Positions 18,484-28,772 are shown, numbered from the stretch's first letter. The stretch is DNA of 64,000 nucleotides from CAJCIT01 sp963771305 (GCA_963771305.1 CAVYTS010000033.1:310001-374000), one strand, 5' to 3'. Program-made: numbers and translations. Notes: generated from the sequence alone by a model not told the origin.

Positions 18484-21453
18484 ATGAACTCTCGTGTGAC
18501 AAGTGTGATTTTCGGAGGCCTGTTCGCCGTTGCATCGATGGCCGCCTTCGCCCAGACGGCGCCTACGCCTAAGCCCCCGCCCAGCACGTCGACGACGGGG
18601 CCGTTGCGGCCGGTCGCCGGCGGAGGAACAGTTTCAGGCACGGTAACCGACGACACCGGCGGTGTCATTCCTAACGCTACCGTCACGCTGACCGACGCAA
18701 ACGGAAAAACGCAAACCACCACAACCCAAGGCGATGGCTCTTATTCATTCAAGAACGTTCCGGCTGGCGCCTATAAGGTCACTGCGGCGTTCACCGGTTT
18801 TGTTCCGTCGAACCTGGTTTCAGCTCAGGTGACAGCGGGGCATACCATCACCGGCACGATCGTGATGAAGGTACAGTCCACCACGCAGGAAGTGACGGTG
18901 GCCGGCGAAGTCAATACGGTCGTTGGCGTCGACCCCTCCCAGAACGCTGGTGCGCTGGTGCTCCGGAAAGAAGATCTCGACGCCCTGCCGGACGATCCGG
19001 ATGACTTGGAGCAGGACTTACAAGCGCTGGCCGGCCCTTCAGCCGGTCCTGGCGGCGCGCAAATCTACATCGACGGCTTCACTGGCGGCCGTCTGCCTCC
19101 CAAGGAGTCGATCCGCGAAATCCGCATCAACCAGAACCCGTTCTCGGCCGAGTACGACAAATTGGGTTTCGGACGCATTGAGATTTTCACCAAGCCCGGA
19201 TCCGACAAGTTTCATGGATCGGCACTGTATAGCGTCAGCGACGGTATCTGGGACGCGAAGAACCCCTTCATACCTGAAGCGGCGCCTTTCATGACACAGT
19301 TGTTCAGCGGCAACGTGAGTGGCCCCATCAACTCGAAAGCCAGTTTTTTCATTGATGCCGAGCGCCGCATGATTGACGACAACGCAATCATTAACGCTGT
19401 TGAACTAGGGCCGGCCCCTACCTTCACGCCCTACAACAATCAGTCGTTTTATCCCACACCGCAGCGGCGTACCACGGTCAGCCCGCGCATCGACTATCAG
19501 TTGAACACCAACAATACCTTGAGCTTCCGCTACGCGTATCTGGAAAACGATCAGGAAGTTTCCGGCATTGGGCAGTTCGACCTTCCTTCCAACGCCCAGA
19601 AGAATGTCACTCGCGAGCAGACCGGCCAGGTCACTGAAACGGCGATCCTCAGTCCCAAAGTCATCAATGAAACCCGCTTTCAGTTCGACTCCACCCGGCT
19701 CAATCAAAATGCCTTCGAGAGCACGCCAACGTTATCTGTTGCGAACGCCTTTGTGTCCGGAAGCGCGAACGTTGGTGACTCTTACAACACGACCAACGGC
19801 TACGAGCTTCAGAACTATACCTCCGTTGCTTGGGGCTTGCATAACTCCAAATTCGGCGCGCGGATCCGCGCATCAACGATCTGGGACCGCTCGGATATAG
19901 GCTTTCTTCCAACCTACTCCTATACCGGCCTCGCGAGCGACCCGCTCAACCCCGGAGTAACGTTAGCTCCCGTCCTTCAATATCAACGTTTTCTGCTCCT
20001 TCAGCAGTCCGGCGCATCGCTGGCGACCATCCTCGCCCAAGGCGCCGGTCCGTCTCAGTTGACCATGGTCGGCGGCACACCGTATGCCGGGGTTAACCAA
20101 GTCGATTGGGGTATTTTCTTCCAGGACGATTGGCGGTTGAAACCCAATCTGACCATCAGTACCGGCCTTCGCTATGAAGGGCAGACCAATATCAATGACA
20201 AGAACGATTGGGCGCCCCGTTTGGGCTTTGCCTGGTCTCCCGGAGCTGCCGCCAAGACCGGCCGTCCCAAGACCGTCATTCGCGGCGGTTTCGGCATCTT
20301 TTACGACCGCTTTGCCGCCACCAACGTTTTGAACACGATTCTCTACAACGGCCAGAACCAGACGCAATACGTGTTGCAGAATCCGCCGTTCCTCTATCCG
20401 TACGTTCCCAGCATCAGCGAACTCCAAGCTCAAACCAATCTGAAGACGTATCAGATCGATTCGGCGCTGCGGGCCCCCTATGTACTGCAAACGGCACTTG
20501 GAATTGAGCGGCAGGTCGCCAAGAACACAACCATCACGGTGAATTACACCAACACTCGCGGTGTGCATGAGTACCGGACGCGCGACATCAACGCGCCTAA
20601 CCCATACGCCAACGACGAAACCCTCTACGGCCCGCCAGGCTTGCAACTCCTCAACTACGAGTCCACAGGATTTTTCCGCCAGAACCAGCTCATGACCCAA
20701 GTCAACAGCCGCATTGGGAGCTGGTTTACGATGTTCGGCGGGTACGTTTTCTCGCATGCCCATAGTGATACGGACGGCCTAACTAGCATCCCTGCCGACC
20801 AGTGGGACGATCACATCGAATACAGCCGGTCAATCAACGACGTCGAAAACCGCCTGTTCCTGGGTGGGTCCATCACCACCTGGAAGGGCATTCGACTGTC
20901 GCCGTTTATCGTCGCCCGGACCGGCATTCCGTTTAACATCATCACCGGCCAAGTCGATCCCACCACAGGTCTAGTCACGATCCGGCCTGGCGTCGTGAGC
21001 AGCCCCGGCACCGGGATTACTTGTACCGTCTATGGCTGCCTCGATCCGAATCTGGTGTCAACGGCAACCATGCTCGAGCGCAACGTAGGTAACGGGCCAC
21101 CGTCGTTCAGCCTCAATCTCCGCTTGAGCCGCACCTGGGGCTTTGGCACAACCAAGTTCGCCGGCCAGGTGGGTGGCGCTCGCGCCAGTCAGGGTGGAGG
21201 TGGTCGTGGCGGTCCCGGTGGTGGCCGTGGTGGGCCCATGGGCTTTGGCGATGCGCTCACCGAGCACCGCTACAATCTCACCTTATCGATCAACGCGCGC
21301 AACGTTCTGAATAACGTCAACCTGAATCAACCCATCGGCGCCTTGGTCTCGGGCCGCTTTCTTGAGTCCACCGGCATCACCGGCGGCTTCGGCGCCGAGC
21401 AGACCTCGTCCGAGAACCGCCGCATTGACGTCCAACTGCGCTTCCAGTTCTAA
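18484..21453 (+). CDS. TonB-dependent receptor with N-terminal carboxypeptidase-regulatory domain (Oar-like)
   Basis: 989 residues. Signal peptide to AAFAQ; then a CarboxypepD_reg domain with GTVTDDTGGVIPNATVTL and SYSFKNVPAGAYKVTAAF. A degenerate plug (DALPDDPDDLEQDLQALAG, IYIDGFTGG) follows, then a long 22-strand-type barrel that ends in the outer-membrane signature RFQF. A Gly/Arg loop (GGGGRGGPGGGRGGP) interrupts a late strand. Such proteins import large ligands or act as outer-membrane receptors; the substrate cannot be named. It follows the DUF5666 gene, whose Gly-rich segment is compositionally similar. GAGG at 18476 precedes ATG. Confidence 0.9.
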   Translation: MNSRVTSVIFGGLFAVASMAAFAQTAPTPKPPPSTSTTGPLRPVAGGGTVSGTVTDDTGGVIPNATVTLTDANGKTQTTTTQGDGSYSFKNVPAGAYKVTAAFTGFVPSNLVSAQVTAGHTITGTIVMKVQSTTQEVTVAGEVNTVVGVDPSQNAGALVLRKEDLDALPDDPDDLEQDLQALAGPSAGPGGAQIYIDGFTGGRLPPKESIREIRINQNPFSAEYDKLGFGRIEIFTKPGSDKFHGSALYSVSDGIWDAKNPFIPEAAPFMTQLFSGNVSGPINSKASFFIDAERRMIDDNAIINAVELGPAPTFTPYNNQSFYPTPQRRTTVSPRIDYQLNTNNTLSFRYAYLENDQEVSGIGQFDLPSNAQKNVTREQTGQVTETAILSPKVINETRFQFDSTRLNQNAFESTPTLSVANAFVSGSANVGDSYNTTNGYELQNYTSVAWGLHNSKFGARIRASTIWDRSDIGFLPTYSYTGLASDPLNPGVTLAPVLQYQRFLLLQQSGASLATILAQGAGPSQLTMVGGTPYAGVNQVDWGIFFQDDWRLKPNLTISTGLRYEGQTNINDKNDWAPRLGFAWSPGAAAKTGRPKTVIRGGFGIFYDRFAATNVLNTILYNGQNQTQYVLQNPPFLYPYVPSISELQAQTNLKTYQIDSALRAPYVLQTALGIERQVAKNTTITVNYTNTRGVHEYRTRDINAPNPYANDETLYGPPGLQLLNYESTGFFRQNQLMTQVNSRIGSWFTMFGGYVFSHAHSDTDGLTSIPADQWDDHIEYSRSINDVENRLFLGGSITTWKGIRLSPFIVARTGIPFNIITGQVDPTTGLVTIRPGVVSSPGTGITCTVYGCLDPNLVSTATMLERNVGNGPPSFSLNLRLSRTWGFGTTKFAGQVGGARASQGGGGRGGPGGGRGGPMGFGDALTEHRYNLTLSINARNVLNNVNLNQPIGALVSGRFLESTGITGGFGAEQTSSENRRIDVQLRFQF

Positions 21454-21530
21454 GTGGTCGGTTTCGATAGTTCGGTCACGTATTGCTCTCAACCGCTCGT
21501 TAAGCGTTACAAGCGCCTTTGCGAGCCCCG

Positions 21531-21592
21531 CGCGTCAGTGTCTGTGTGAAAACTCCAGCACTGAACCGCGCGCGAGCAAGCGGATGCCTACC
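21531..21592. repeat. Dispersed repeat, copy B
   Basis: Carries CGCGTCAGTGTCTGTGTGAA followed by AACTCCAGCACTGAACCGCG, matching copy A at 16916-16985 with two or three differences. The rest of 21454-21902 has no supported gene. Confidence 0.7.
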
Positions 21593-21902
21593 CGTGGCGC
21601 GGGCTTTAGCAAGGCCACCGGCTGAAGCCGGGTTGAAACGACCCCAGTGGGTCACAGTCCAGCCTGCTGAGCCGAGATTCATTCCCATTGGGAGCGACTG
21701 GTGGGATTTTCACAAACATGTGATCGAGCTTTTGAACGTGGCACTAAACCAGAGGGCAACCGTTTTGAGCAGCGTCGGCCGGTAACCCGGGGTCTGCTTT
21801 TCGTTGAGCGGCCAACTAACCGTTCGACGAGCGCCGACGCATCGTCACAAATCATTACGCTCGTGCTCCCGACGGTTCCGGCCTCACCGGCGTCTCTAGT
21901 TC

Positions 21903-22691
21903 ATGAAAGAATTTCAATATTTCGAAACCACATCGCGCCGCGGACGAGAGCTGATGGAAGGTCCGCGAAAGCCAGCTGCACTCGGCCTCGATTTCGCAGG
22001 TGTTTCCCGCCCGGCCCAGGACCTGCTGGATGGCTACATGGAGTGGCTCGTACCTTCGCCGGGAGAAATGGCCTTCGTAATTGGCGAGCGTGCCGACATG
22101 TGCGAAACAGGTCTCGTTTCCAATTCTCTGATCCTCCACTATTTCCGTACAGCGGTTTCTCAGGGAGTTCCAGAGCCCCGCCGGCTCGCCTCGGAGCTGA
22201 ATGACCTCCTCTGTAATATTTGGGAAAGCAGATCGACTGCGACTTGCTTTTACGCATACTACGAGGAGAGCACCAAGCTTCTTCGTTTTATGAACGCCGG
22301 TCACCAACCCCCGCTACTGATTCGAACCAATCCCTGCGAGATATTTCGACTCAAGCAAGGTGGGCCCTCATTGGGCCTTTGGGACACGACACGGTTCACC
22401 GAAGGCGCTGTGCAATTGAAGGCTGGCGATCGACTTGTAGCGTACACGAGCGGCGTGGTCGAAGCCTGGGCAAGCGAAGACGACATTGCAGCCGAGGCTG
22501 CATTAGTCAGTGTCCTCGACAATTGGCGAAATGAAAGCGCGGCCGAGATCGCGAATCTGATTGTTGACAATGAGCCTGTGACTGGCCGCGCGCAGTTTGA
22601 CAGAATTGCGATCGTCGCGTCCATTGACAGTCTGCATCCCGTCACCGATTACAATTGCGCCGAGCAGCAACTCGAAGCCGTTTCTGTCTAA
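21903..22691 (+). CDS. SpoIIE-like phosphatase-fold protein lacking the usual metal ligands
   Basis: 262 residues aligned to the PPM/SpoIIE phosphatase fold of RsbU-type regulators, which dephosphorylate anti-anti-sigma factors. The later blocks are clear: TATCFYAYYEESTKLLRFMNAGHQPPLL, then GGPSLGLWDTTRFTEGAVQLKAGDRLVAYTSG. But the GGDYYD block is replaced by LLDGYMEWL, the GDVSGKG block by GERADMCET, and the final DDITLLV by FDRIAIVAS. At least three metal-binding aspartates are missing, so it may be a catalytically dead regulator. N-terminal sensory domains are absent. A terminator follows. Confidence 0.75.
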   Translation: MKEFQYFETTSRRGRELMEGPRKPAALGLDFAGVSRPAQDLLDGYMEWLVPSPGEMAFVIGERADMCETGLVSNSLILHYFRTAVSQGVPEPRRLASELNDLLCNIWESRSTATCFYAYYEESTKLLRFMNAGHQPPLLIRTNPCEIFRLKQGGPSLGLWDTTRFTEGAVQLKAGDRLVAYTSGVVEAWASEDDIAAEAALVSVLDNWRNESAAEIANLIVDNEPVTGRAQFDRIAIVASIDSLHPVTDYNCAEQQLEAVSV

Positions 22692-22735
22692 GAAAATGTG
22701 GCGTACTCTCCGCTTCGGAGCAGGGCTATCAACGC

Positions 22736-22764
22736 GCCGAGACGAGAGTCGTCTCGGCCTTTCT
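22736..22764 (+). terminator. Rho-independent terminator after the SpoIIE-like gene
   Basis: Perfect 10-bp stem GCCGAGACGA (22736-22745) and TCGTCTCGGC (22749-22758), 3-base loop, then a CTTTCTT tail. Confidence 0.85.
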
Positions 22765-23333
22765 TGCCTTCCTCCAAAACCCGGCCGCTCCCAGTCTCTC
22801 GATTTCCTGGACTCGATCGAGGAGCCGCGGCACAGATTCGTCGAACCGCAGCGTCGCAGATGTTGCCGCAGGCCGCGTTTGAACATCGATGATTGGGTTA
22901 CCCGTCTTAAGAGCATTTAGCCGTCCATGTGTGGCATTCAGAAACCTGGAATACTGGCCCCAATGCTATGGATTCACCGGTATACCGGGCGACACCACGC
23001 TTATGAGACCGGCGTGGAGCAATGACTTCTTGGTTGTACCGTATTTCTCCTTCCAAACTTTCAATGATTGAGGAATAGTCAAGGCTGATCCGCATTGCTT
23101 GGGCTTTGATGACAACCGCAACTCTCTCGCTAGCTTAAGATTCCGTGGCTGGTGGTTGGCTGGAGCAGCAACCCAGTGGCATCGAGTCGATTGAATATCC
23201 ACCGATTGTTTTGGCGCCCCTGTTTGTGGACTGGCAGTATCTATCAGAGTAAGTGTCCCGATTCGGGGCGTGCTTCAGCCGCACGTCACTCAACCGAGAT
23301 ACTCCCGCCGGCCACGATCACTGACGCTAAGCT

Positions 23334-23577
23334 CGTTTGAACTAACTCGCTGACGCTCGGGACGCTGCGCGTGCCGACGATAGGGGCCGGGATGGCCTTG
23401 GCAGCGGTCCGTATCTGAGTGATAATAAAGGTCGCCGTGTTAAGCCTCGCAGCGTTCAAGCGCATCTGTTTTCGGCTCCCTACCCGGCCATCAGTTGGAA
23501 ATCGATTGAATACCCATAGTCGCGGGTTGCCATAGTTCCCCGCGGCCCTCGCAGACGTCAGCGAGTCACTTCAAACG
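23334..23577. repeat. Inverted-repeat-bounded block of about 245 bases
   Basis: Left arm CGTTTGAACTAACTCGCTGACG (23334-23355) matches the reverse complement of the right arm (23556-23577) at 20 of 22 positions. The interior contains no gene above 60 codons; one 59-codon frame on the minus strand (23286-23465) ends just outside the left arm. It lies in the 3' flank of the group II intron. It could be a MITE-like element or a folded RNA. Confidence 0.5.
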
Positions 23578-23624
23578 GTCCCTATCGGAAGTGCCCTCCG
23601 CTTTTCCATCACTGCAGCGCTCCT

Positions 23625-24287
23625 GCCGAGTCGCCCCGGGGAATTTCACCCCGAGGCGCTCACAGATTCCGGACGTGAACCTCTCGATTCATCCGGCTCG
23701 TGCCACTCAGTGAAAGCTGCCGCCTTCTGCCGAAACCAGCGAGTTCCTCCGGTTGCCCGTTGACCCTGACGGTCTCGACACGAGTGACCTGCTCCCTTCG
23801 CTCCTCGGGCATTACCCCGGATCACCGCTACTACGAAGCAGTCCGCCCCTGATTAACGCTTCGGTACTTTCAGCCTCGGATTTCGTCTCCTTGGGCCTTT
23901 TCCCTTACCATCGTCAACCAGGTTCTCAAGTTCCGTACGAAAAGCCCGGGCTAGAGTCACGCCTTCTATACACCGGACATCACCCGGCCAGTAAGCAGGT
24001 AACCGCCAGGCTGCTCCCGGAGTAAGGGTGCGACTCCGGTTTCGATGCCTTGTAAGGAGTTTTCGATGCGTCATCGAAGGTTCGTTTACACTCGTCTCTC
24101 TAACCCATACATGACGTGATCAAATGCCACGCCTTTTAACCATAACGTTCACCACCGCAGCCCTTAGACCGTAGCAGCTTATGGCAGTTTGAAGCCTCCC
24201 CCTACAGAGCGGCTCCGAGGGGCCCACCCTCATCTTTTCGTACAGCATGACGCTTTTCGCGTCTTCTTGACACAACACCCTCGGCAC
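23625..24287 (-). mobile_element. ORF-less group II intron
   Basis: About 663 bases on the minus strand. The 5' end GTGCCGAGGGTGTTGTGTCAAG resembles the LtrB-type intron start. Domain I includes GTACGGAACTTGAGAACC. Domain V is at 23665-23699: GAGCCGGA, then UGAAUC-GAGA-GGUUCA and CGUCCGG, with the AGC triad and a GNRA-type loop. Domain VI follows with a GC-rich hairpin ending near GACTCGGC at 23625. Domain IV is reduced to a short linker and no reverse transcriptase is present anywhere in the window. The last bases are GC, not the usual AY, and the domain V 3' strand has one extra A, so splicing competence is doubtful. Boundaries are accurate to a few bases by homology reasoning only. Confidence 0.8.
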
Positions 24288-24305
24288 TCCCGATAGGGAT
24301 CTAGC

Positions 24306-24685
24306 GTATATCGTTACTGATCCGGCGAGGTCTTCCAGAACCGAACTTCGAGCCCGCGGTAACGGGCTGGCAGGTCCTTCCAGTGGATGCGCCGGATTTC
24401 GAGGACGCGTCGCTACGCGTGCGAACTGATCGCGGCCAAGGACCCTCGAATCGGCAAGGCCCCGAAGGCGAAAAGGTCGTCCTCATCTGGAGGCGGGAAG
24501 ACGACTTCGCGCAGACGGGCGCGCGCGCTGGGGAGCAGAAAGAGCCAGGACACACCCGATGTCGTGACAAGGAAAACGCCACGGCTAATCCAATTCTGTG
24601 ACAGGAACAGTAGCGGGGACAGAAACTTGTGCGCCCGATGCTCGTCAAGCCACGCCGGCAATTCCCCCACGCCAACCAAATACAA
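24306..24685 (-). pseudogene. Fragment of a membrane-protein gene
   Basis: An open frame of 90 codons (24413-24685) has a TM-like segment (NWISRGVFLVTTSG followed by VSWLFLLP) like the first helix of acidobacterial cytochrome-linked membrane proteins. In-frame translation continues past a single TAG as RRVLEIRRIHWKDLPARYRG to a TGA/TAA near 24306. It is abruptly ended next to the intron 5' flank. Weak call. Confidence 0.3.
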
Positions 24686-24699
24686 TTAGGAAACGAGCC

Positions 24700-27303
24700 A
24701 TGATTCTCGCGAGCTTGCTTCGATCGCGTTACCGCAACTACCTCTTCCTTCTACCGCTGTCACTGATCGCGCTCGCTTACCAGCTCACGTACACTTTCGT
24801 CTCGGTTCAGGCAGTTTTCCACTGGCAGCGAGTGGCTACGATTCCGTTCGCGATTAATGACGATGCGAGGGTAGACGCCCTCAGCCCGGAAACCGCCAAA
24901 CTCGGCTTAACGAAGGGCGACCAGGTACTCCGCATCAATAATCGCGACGTCATCGGGGGGCGCGTCCTGCTCGAGGAGGTGGTGCGCCACACCCCCGGGG
25001 AGTCTCTTGCGGTTGAGATTCTTCCGATAGGGCAATCTTCACCTCGAATGGTCAACATGCCGCTCAAGTCAGGGCGCGACGGCGCTCCTACCGCCGCCAA
25101 TTGGCTCTTTGAGGGCTTTTTGTTGGCGATCACACTGCTCTGCCTATGCGCGGGCATCTACGTGTCCCTCGTCCGCCCAGACGATGCCAGGGCACTCATC
25201 GTCGGCGGTCTTCTGCTCAGCGTCTCGCAAATGGTCACCACTGTCGCACCTTTCACTTTTCCGGAGGAACTCTGGGAAATCGCGTTCTCATTTCGTGTCG
25301 TCGCTGGCCTGTGGCCCATTTGGATGATGCTATTCGGTCTCTATTTCCCTCAACGACTGGAGTGGGACAGTCGTCACCCGCTGTTCAAATGGCTGGTTAT
25401 TGGACCCCTCTTGGCGATAATGGCTGCCGACTTGGTCGACCGGAACGTTTCGCTGGACCATTATCAGCCGGTCCGAGCGCTCGACCATATCTTGAGAAAT
25501 GCGACTACCGGTTGGATACAATTCGGCCTCAGTTCCATTGGCATTAGCGTGTTCTTTTTTTGCATTTCACTCAACGCGGCAACGCTTAAGAACCCAGATT
25601 CCCGCCGTCATCTCCAGTTGCTCAAGTGGGGATCAATGGTCAGTCTGACTCCGCTTCTGGTCTTCGTTATCTACGAACTGGCCTATAAGAAAAGCGAACT
25701 CGAAGGCGGTCCTGAATGAATCATCATTTCGGTTTGCCTTCTGTTTTTCCTTTTTCCAATAACCCTTGTTTATGTCGTCGTCGCCGAGCGCGCGATGAAC
25801 GTCCGCATGGTGCTGCGCCAAGGCGTTCGGTACGCCCTGGCCCGCGGGGGCATCCTCGTTGTGTTAGGGATCCTGTCCGGACTGGCCGGCATGGGCATGA
25901 TCTCGCTCACCTTTGGCAGCAAGATGAGCAACACCGCGAAGGCAATGACAACGACGGTTTTCGTCATCGTAATGATCGTTGTTGTCCGCCTGGTCCGAAC
26001 GCACATCATGGCCTGGGTGGATCGCCGCTTCTTCCGCGACGCCTACAACGCCGAACAGCTCCTTGAAGATCTGAGCGAAAGCGTGCGCACTATGGTCGAC
26101 GAGAAAGTCCTCTTCGAAACCGTCTCCCGCCGGATCTCAGAGTCCCTGCACGTTGAGAGCGTGGCCGTCCTGCTGAATGGCGAGGGCTGGTTCCGTCCGG
26201 TCTATTGCCTGGGACTCGACATCCCACCTCGCTTCGCTTTATCCGCCGGAGCGACAACGGTCGACACCGTGATGAAAGCCAAGGAACCGCCACGCGTCTA
26301 CTTTGACGATGGCAAGAATTGGATCTTCAAGGCGCCTTCCGAGGAGATTGCCGCGCTTCGCGCTCTCAATTCTCAGCTGCTCCTGCCAGTCGGCTTCAAA
26401 GAACGGATGCTCGGGGTTCTCAGCCTAGGCCCCAAGCGATCCGAAGAGCCCTATTCCAAGACCGACATTCAGTTGCTTCGCTCCGTCGCCCTGCAAACGG
26501 GCCTCGCGCTTGAGAATAGTCGCCTCACTAACGCCGTTGCGCATGAGATGGCGCAGCGCGAGCGCCTCAATCGCGAAATCGAGATCGCCCGTGAGGTTCA
26601 GGAGCGTCTGTTTCCGCAGATGCTTCCGGCGCTTCCCGGCATCGACTACAAGGTCGCGTGTCGTCCGGCGCTCGGCATCGGCGGCGACTATTATGACTTC
26701 ATCGCACTCCCGAACGGCGACCTTGGCGTCGCCATCGGAGACGTATCCGGCAAAGGAATTGCGGCTGCATTGCTGATGGCTTCTTTGCAAGCTTCGCTCC
26801 GCGGGCAGACAATCACTTCCGGGGCCGATCTCGCCCTACTGATGACCAACGTCAACGGGCTAGTATTCGACGCCTCGTCTTCCAACCGTTACGCGACGTT
26901 CTTCTACGGCCAGTACAACCGCCAGACCCGCCTCTTCGCGTACGTCAACGCTGGCCACAACCCACCAGTCATTCTTCGCCGCCGCGAGGGTGAAGCTCAC
27001 ATCATTCGTCTCGAAACAGGTGGGCCCGTGGTCGGCCTATTTCGCAGTGCACCATACCAGCAGGCTGCGGTCCCCCTTGAGCCCGGCGATATCTTTCTTG
27101 GATTTACGGACGGCATCAGCGAGGCCATGAACAAACAGGATGAGGAGTGGGGCGAGGAGCGTATGATCCCGGCGCTTACCGCTTGCGCCGACAAGTCCGC
27201 CGAACAGATTATTCCAATCATCATGGCTGAGGCCGATCGATTTGCCGACGGCGCTCCGCAACATGACGATATGACCCTCATCGTCGTTAAGCTTGCCGCC
27301 TGA
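24700..27303 (+). CDS. PDZ-7TM-GAF-SpoIIE phosphatase with one in-frame TGA
   Basis: Two long frames in the same register are separated only by TGA 25717-25719, where relatives have Trp-like sequence continuing into IIISVCLLFFLFPITLVYV. Read through, the protein has about 867 residues: TM1, a PDZ-like domain (LGLTKGDQVLRINNRDV), six or seven more helices, a GAF domain (VDEKVLFETVSRRISESL), and a PPM/SpoIIE phosphatase with GGDYYDF, GDVSGKGIAAALL and DDMTLIVV, all metal ligands present. Such proteins couple a membrane signal to partner-switching control of sigma factors. ATG 24700 is preceded by AGGA. If the TGA is real, the phosphatase would need reinitiation at ATG 25795, with an intact catalytic domain but no PDZ. 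Confidence 0.85.
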
Positions 27304-27822
27304 TCGGGATCGGCGCCCTTCAATGCATCGCGCGGCATCTTTCGATATCGCCTTCGGACGGCGCATTATCGCCACCATCGGTACCAGGCACGCGACCGTT
27401 GCCACCATCACCAACAGCGCACGGATTGTCGTCAGCGCGGTTCGCGACGGAGGCACGATTTCGTTTAACGGTCACTACTCGATGTCCTAAAGCGGTGCGC
27501 CACTAATACCGACGAGAAGCCCGGTCTCTATCCTTTAAACACCCGTTCCTTTTCTGCTGCCCAAGACGGGATCAAATCGCCTTCAGGATTTCCTGCTTGT
27601 TCGGATCTTCTTGCCACCATTGCGAATGTAGTGAATCACGTCAGAAGCGGTGAGGATCTTGATGGCGTCCCAGTGTACCCAGCAGTCAGTTGTGGCTGCC
27701 ACAGAGGGTGATCCATGAGCCAGTGGGCCTTCTCACGGCGGCGCCGATGCCAGTGAGAATGCGACAGAATAGGTGGACGACGGACGAGCCTGCCGCTCAG
27801 GCCAGCCTTCCACGGAGGTGTA
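27304..27822. other. Intergenic stretch with a possible gene remnant
   Basis: No supported gene. On the minus strand around 27570-27700 a short conserved-looking segment (ASDVIHYIRNGGKK, then PNKQEILKAI in the next frame) may be the end of a lost gene. Confidence 0.35.
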
Positions 27823-28617
27823 ATGAAGTTCTATTCCGGTCATGCGCAAAGGTTCCTGTTTTTTGTCACCGCGGCGACCTTGGCATTGGGACAAGAGTCG
27901 GTTGTTCCAGTGGGCACGAGCATTGTTCGGGGACAGGTTTGGTTTCCGGGTGGCTCGGCGATGAGCGATGCCTGGCTCAAAGCGGGAGGGGATTACTTCC
28001 GACCGGTTACAGGCCAGCCATTTTCGGCGCGCTTGTCCGAACAGGTTGAGCGGAAGAACGGCGATGGCACGCTTAACCATTACACCCTCCAGACAGCGAA
28101 CCTTTATCGGGATTCGGAAGGTCGAGTGCGCACCGAAGCCACAGTGACGCTGAATCCGCGCGAGGGAGAAAAATCGACATCGTTCGTCGAGATCATCGAC
28201 CCGGTGGCAGGCTATCGCTATCTCCTGAATGCGGCGACGAAGGTGGCGCAGCGTTCGGCATGGCCGCCGGATTTTCCGAATCGCGAATCGATAGAACGGC
28301 AATGGAAGAGCGCCGAGATGAATGCTGCCGCTCAGGGAGAGCCCGGAGTTGAGGCGCTGGGGACGCAGGTGGTTGAGAACGTTTTGACTGAAGGGACGCG
28401 GCGGACCAGTGAATACAAAGTGGCGACAGGGACCAAGACCGAGACGGTGGCGATGGTCGCGGAGACCTGGGTTTCGCGCGACCTCAAGCTGAACATCCTG
28501 AGGAAGACGACGGACCGGTTCAGCGACACAACGTTCGCGTTGAAGGAAGTGCAGACGGTGGAACCGGATGCGACTCTGTTTCAGATACCTGTAGCGTACG
28601 TGGTTGCTGACCGCTAA
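27823..28617 (+). CDS. Secreted protein of unknown function
   Basis: 264 residues with a signal peptide (FLFFVTAATLALG). Beta-rich, without cysteines or catalytic motifs; it includes NLYRDSEGRVRTEATVTL and VAGYRYLLNAATKVA, a layout I have seen in lineage-restricted acidobacterial exported proteins. GGAGG (27814-27818) with 4-base spacing to ATG supports the start. No operon partner: the next gene is on the other strand and overlaps the last bases. Confidence 0.7.
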   Translation: MKFYSGHAQRFLFFVTAATLALGQESVVPVGTSIVRGQVWFPGGSAMSDAWLKAGGDYFRPVTGQPFSARLSEQVERKNGDGTLNHYTLQTANLYRDSEGRVRTEATVTLNPREGEKSTSFVEIIDPVAGYRYLLNAATKVAQRSAWPPDFPNRESIERQWKSAEMNAAAQGEPGVEALGTQVVENVLTEGTRRTSEYKVATGTKTETVAMVAETWVSRDLKLNILRKTTDRFSDTTFALKEVQTVEPDATLFQIPVAYVVADR

Positions 28618-28772
28618 CGGGACCGCTGTCTAGCGTCGATGAATCGCGAGGGCGCGCCGCCGCCGAGCACTTGTCCCTTAATGCTGTCGGCAGCGAGGGC
28701 GGCTCCGGCGTGAGATAGGTTCAGGGCAATCGCCCCGAACACTAGCTTCCGAATGCATCCTGAGGACTCCAT
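28614..28772 (-). pseudogene. 5' fragment of a secreted carboxypeptidase-regulatory-like protein
   Basis: 52 codons that begin with an AAAGGA ribosome site and a signal peptide (LVFGAIALNLSHAGAALA), then DSIKGQVLGGGAP, the first strand of a carboxypeptidase-regulatory-like domain, before the sequence becomes unrelated and stops. It is truncated by rearrangement at the 3' end of the neighbouring gene. Confidence 0.5.

Noticed and set aside
23340..24300. Possible rRNA fragment
   Set aside because: The GC-rich structured sequence first suggested 23S rRNA, but domain V and the LtrB-like 5' end identify a group II intron, and no rRNA-conserved segment is present.
25717..25719. Recoded TGA (tryptophan or selenocysteine)
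   Set aside because: TGA is used as a normal stop throughout the window, and no SECIS-like element was noticed; a base error or pseudogene is simpler.
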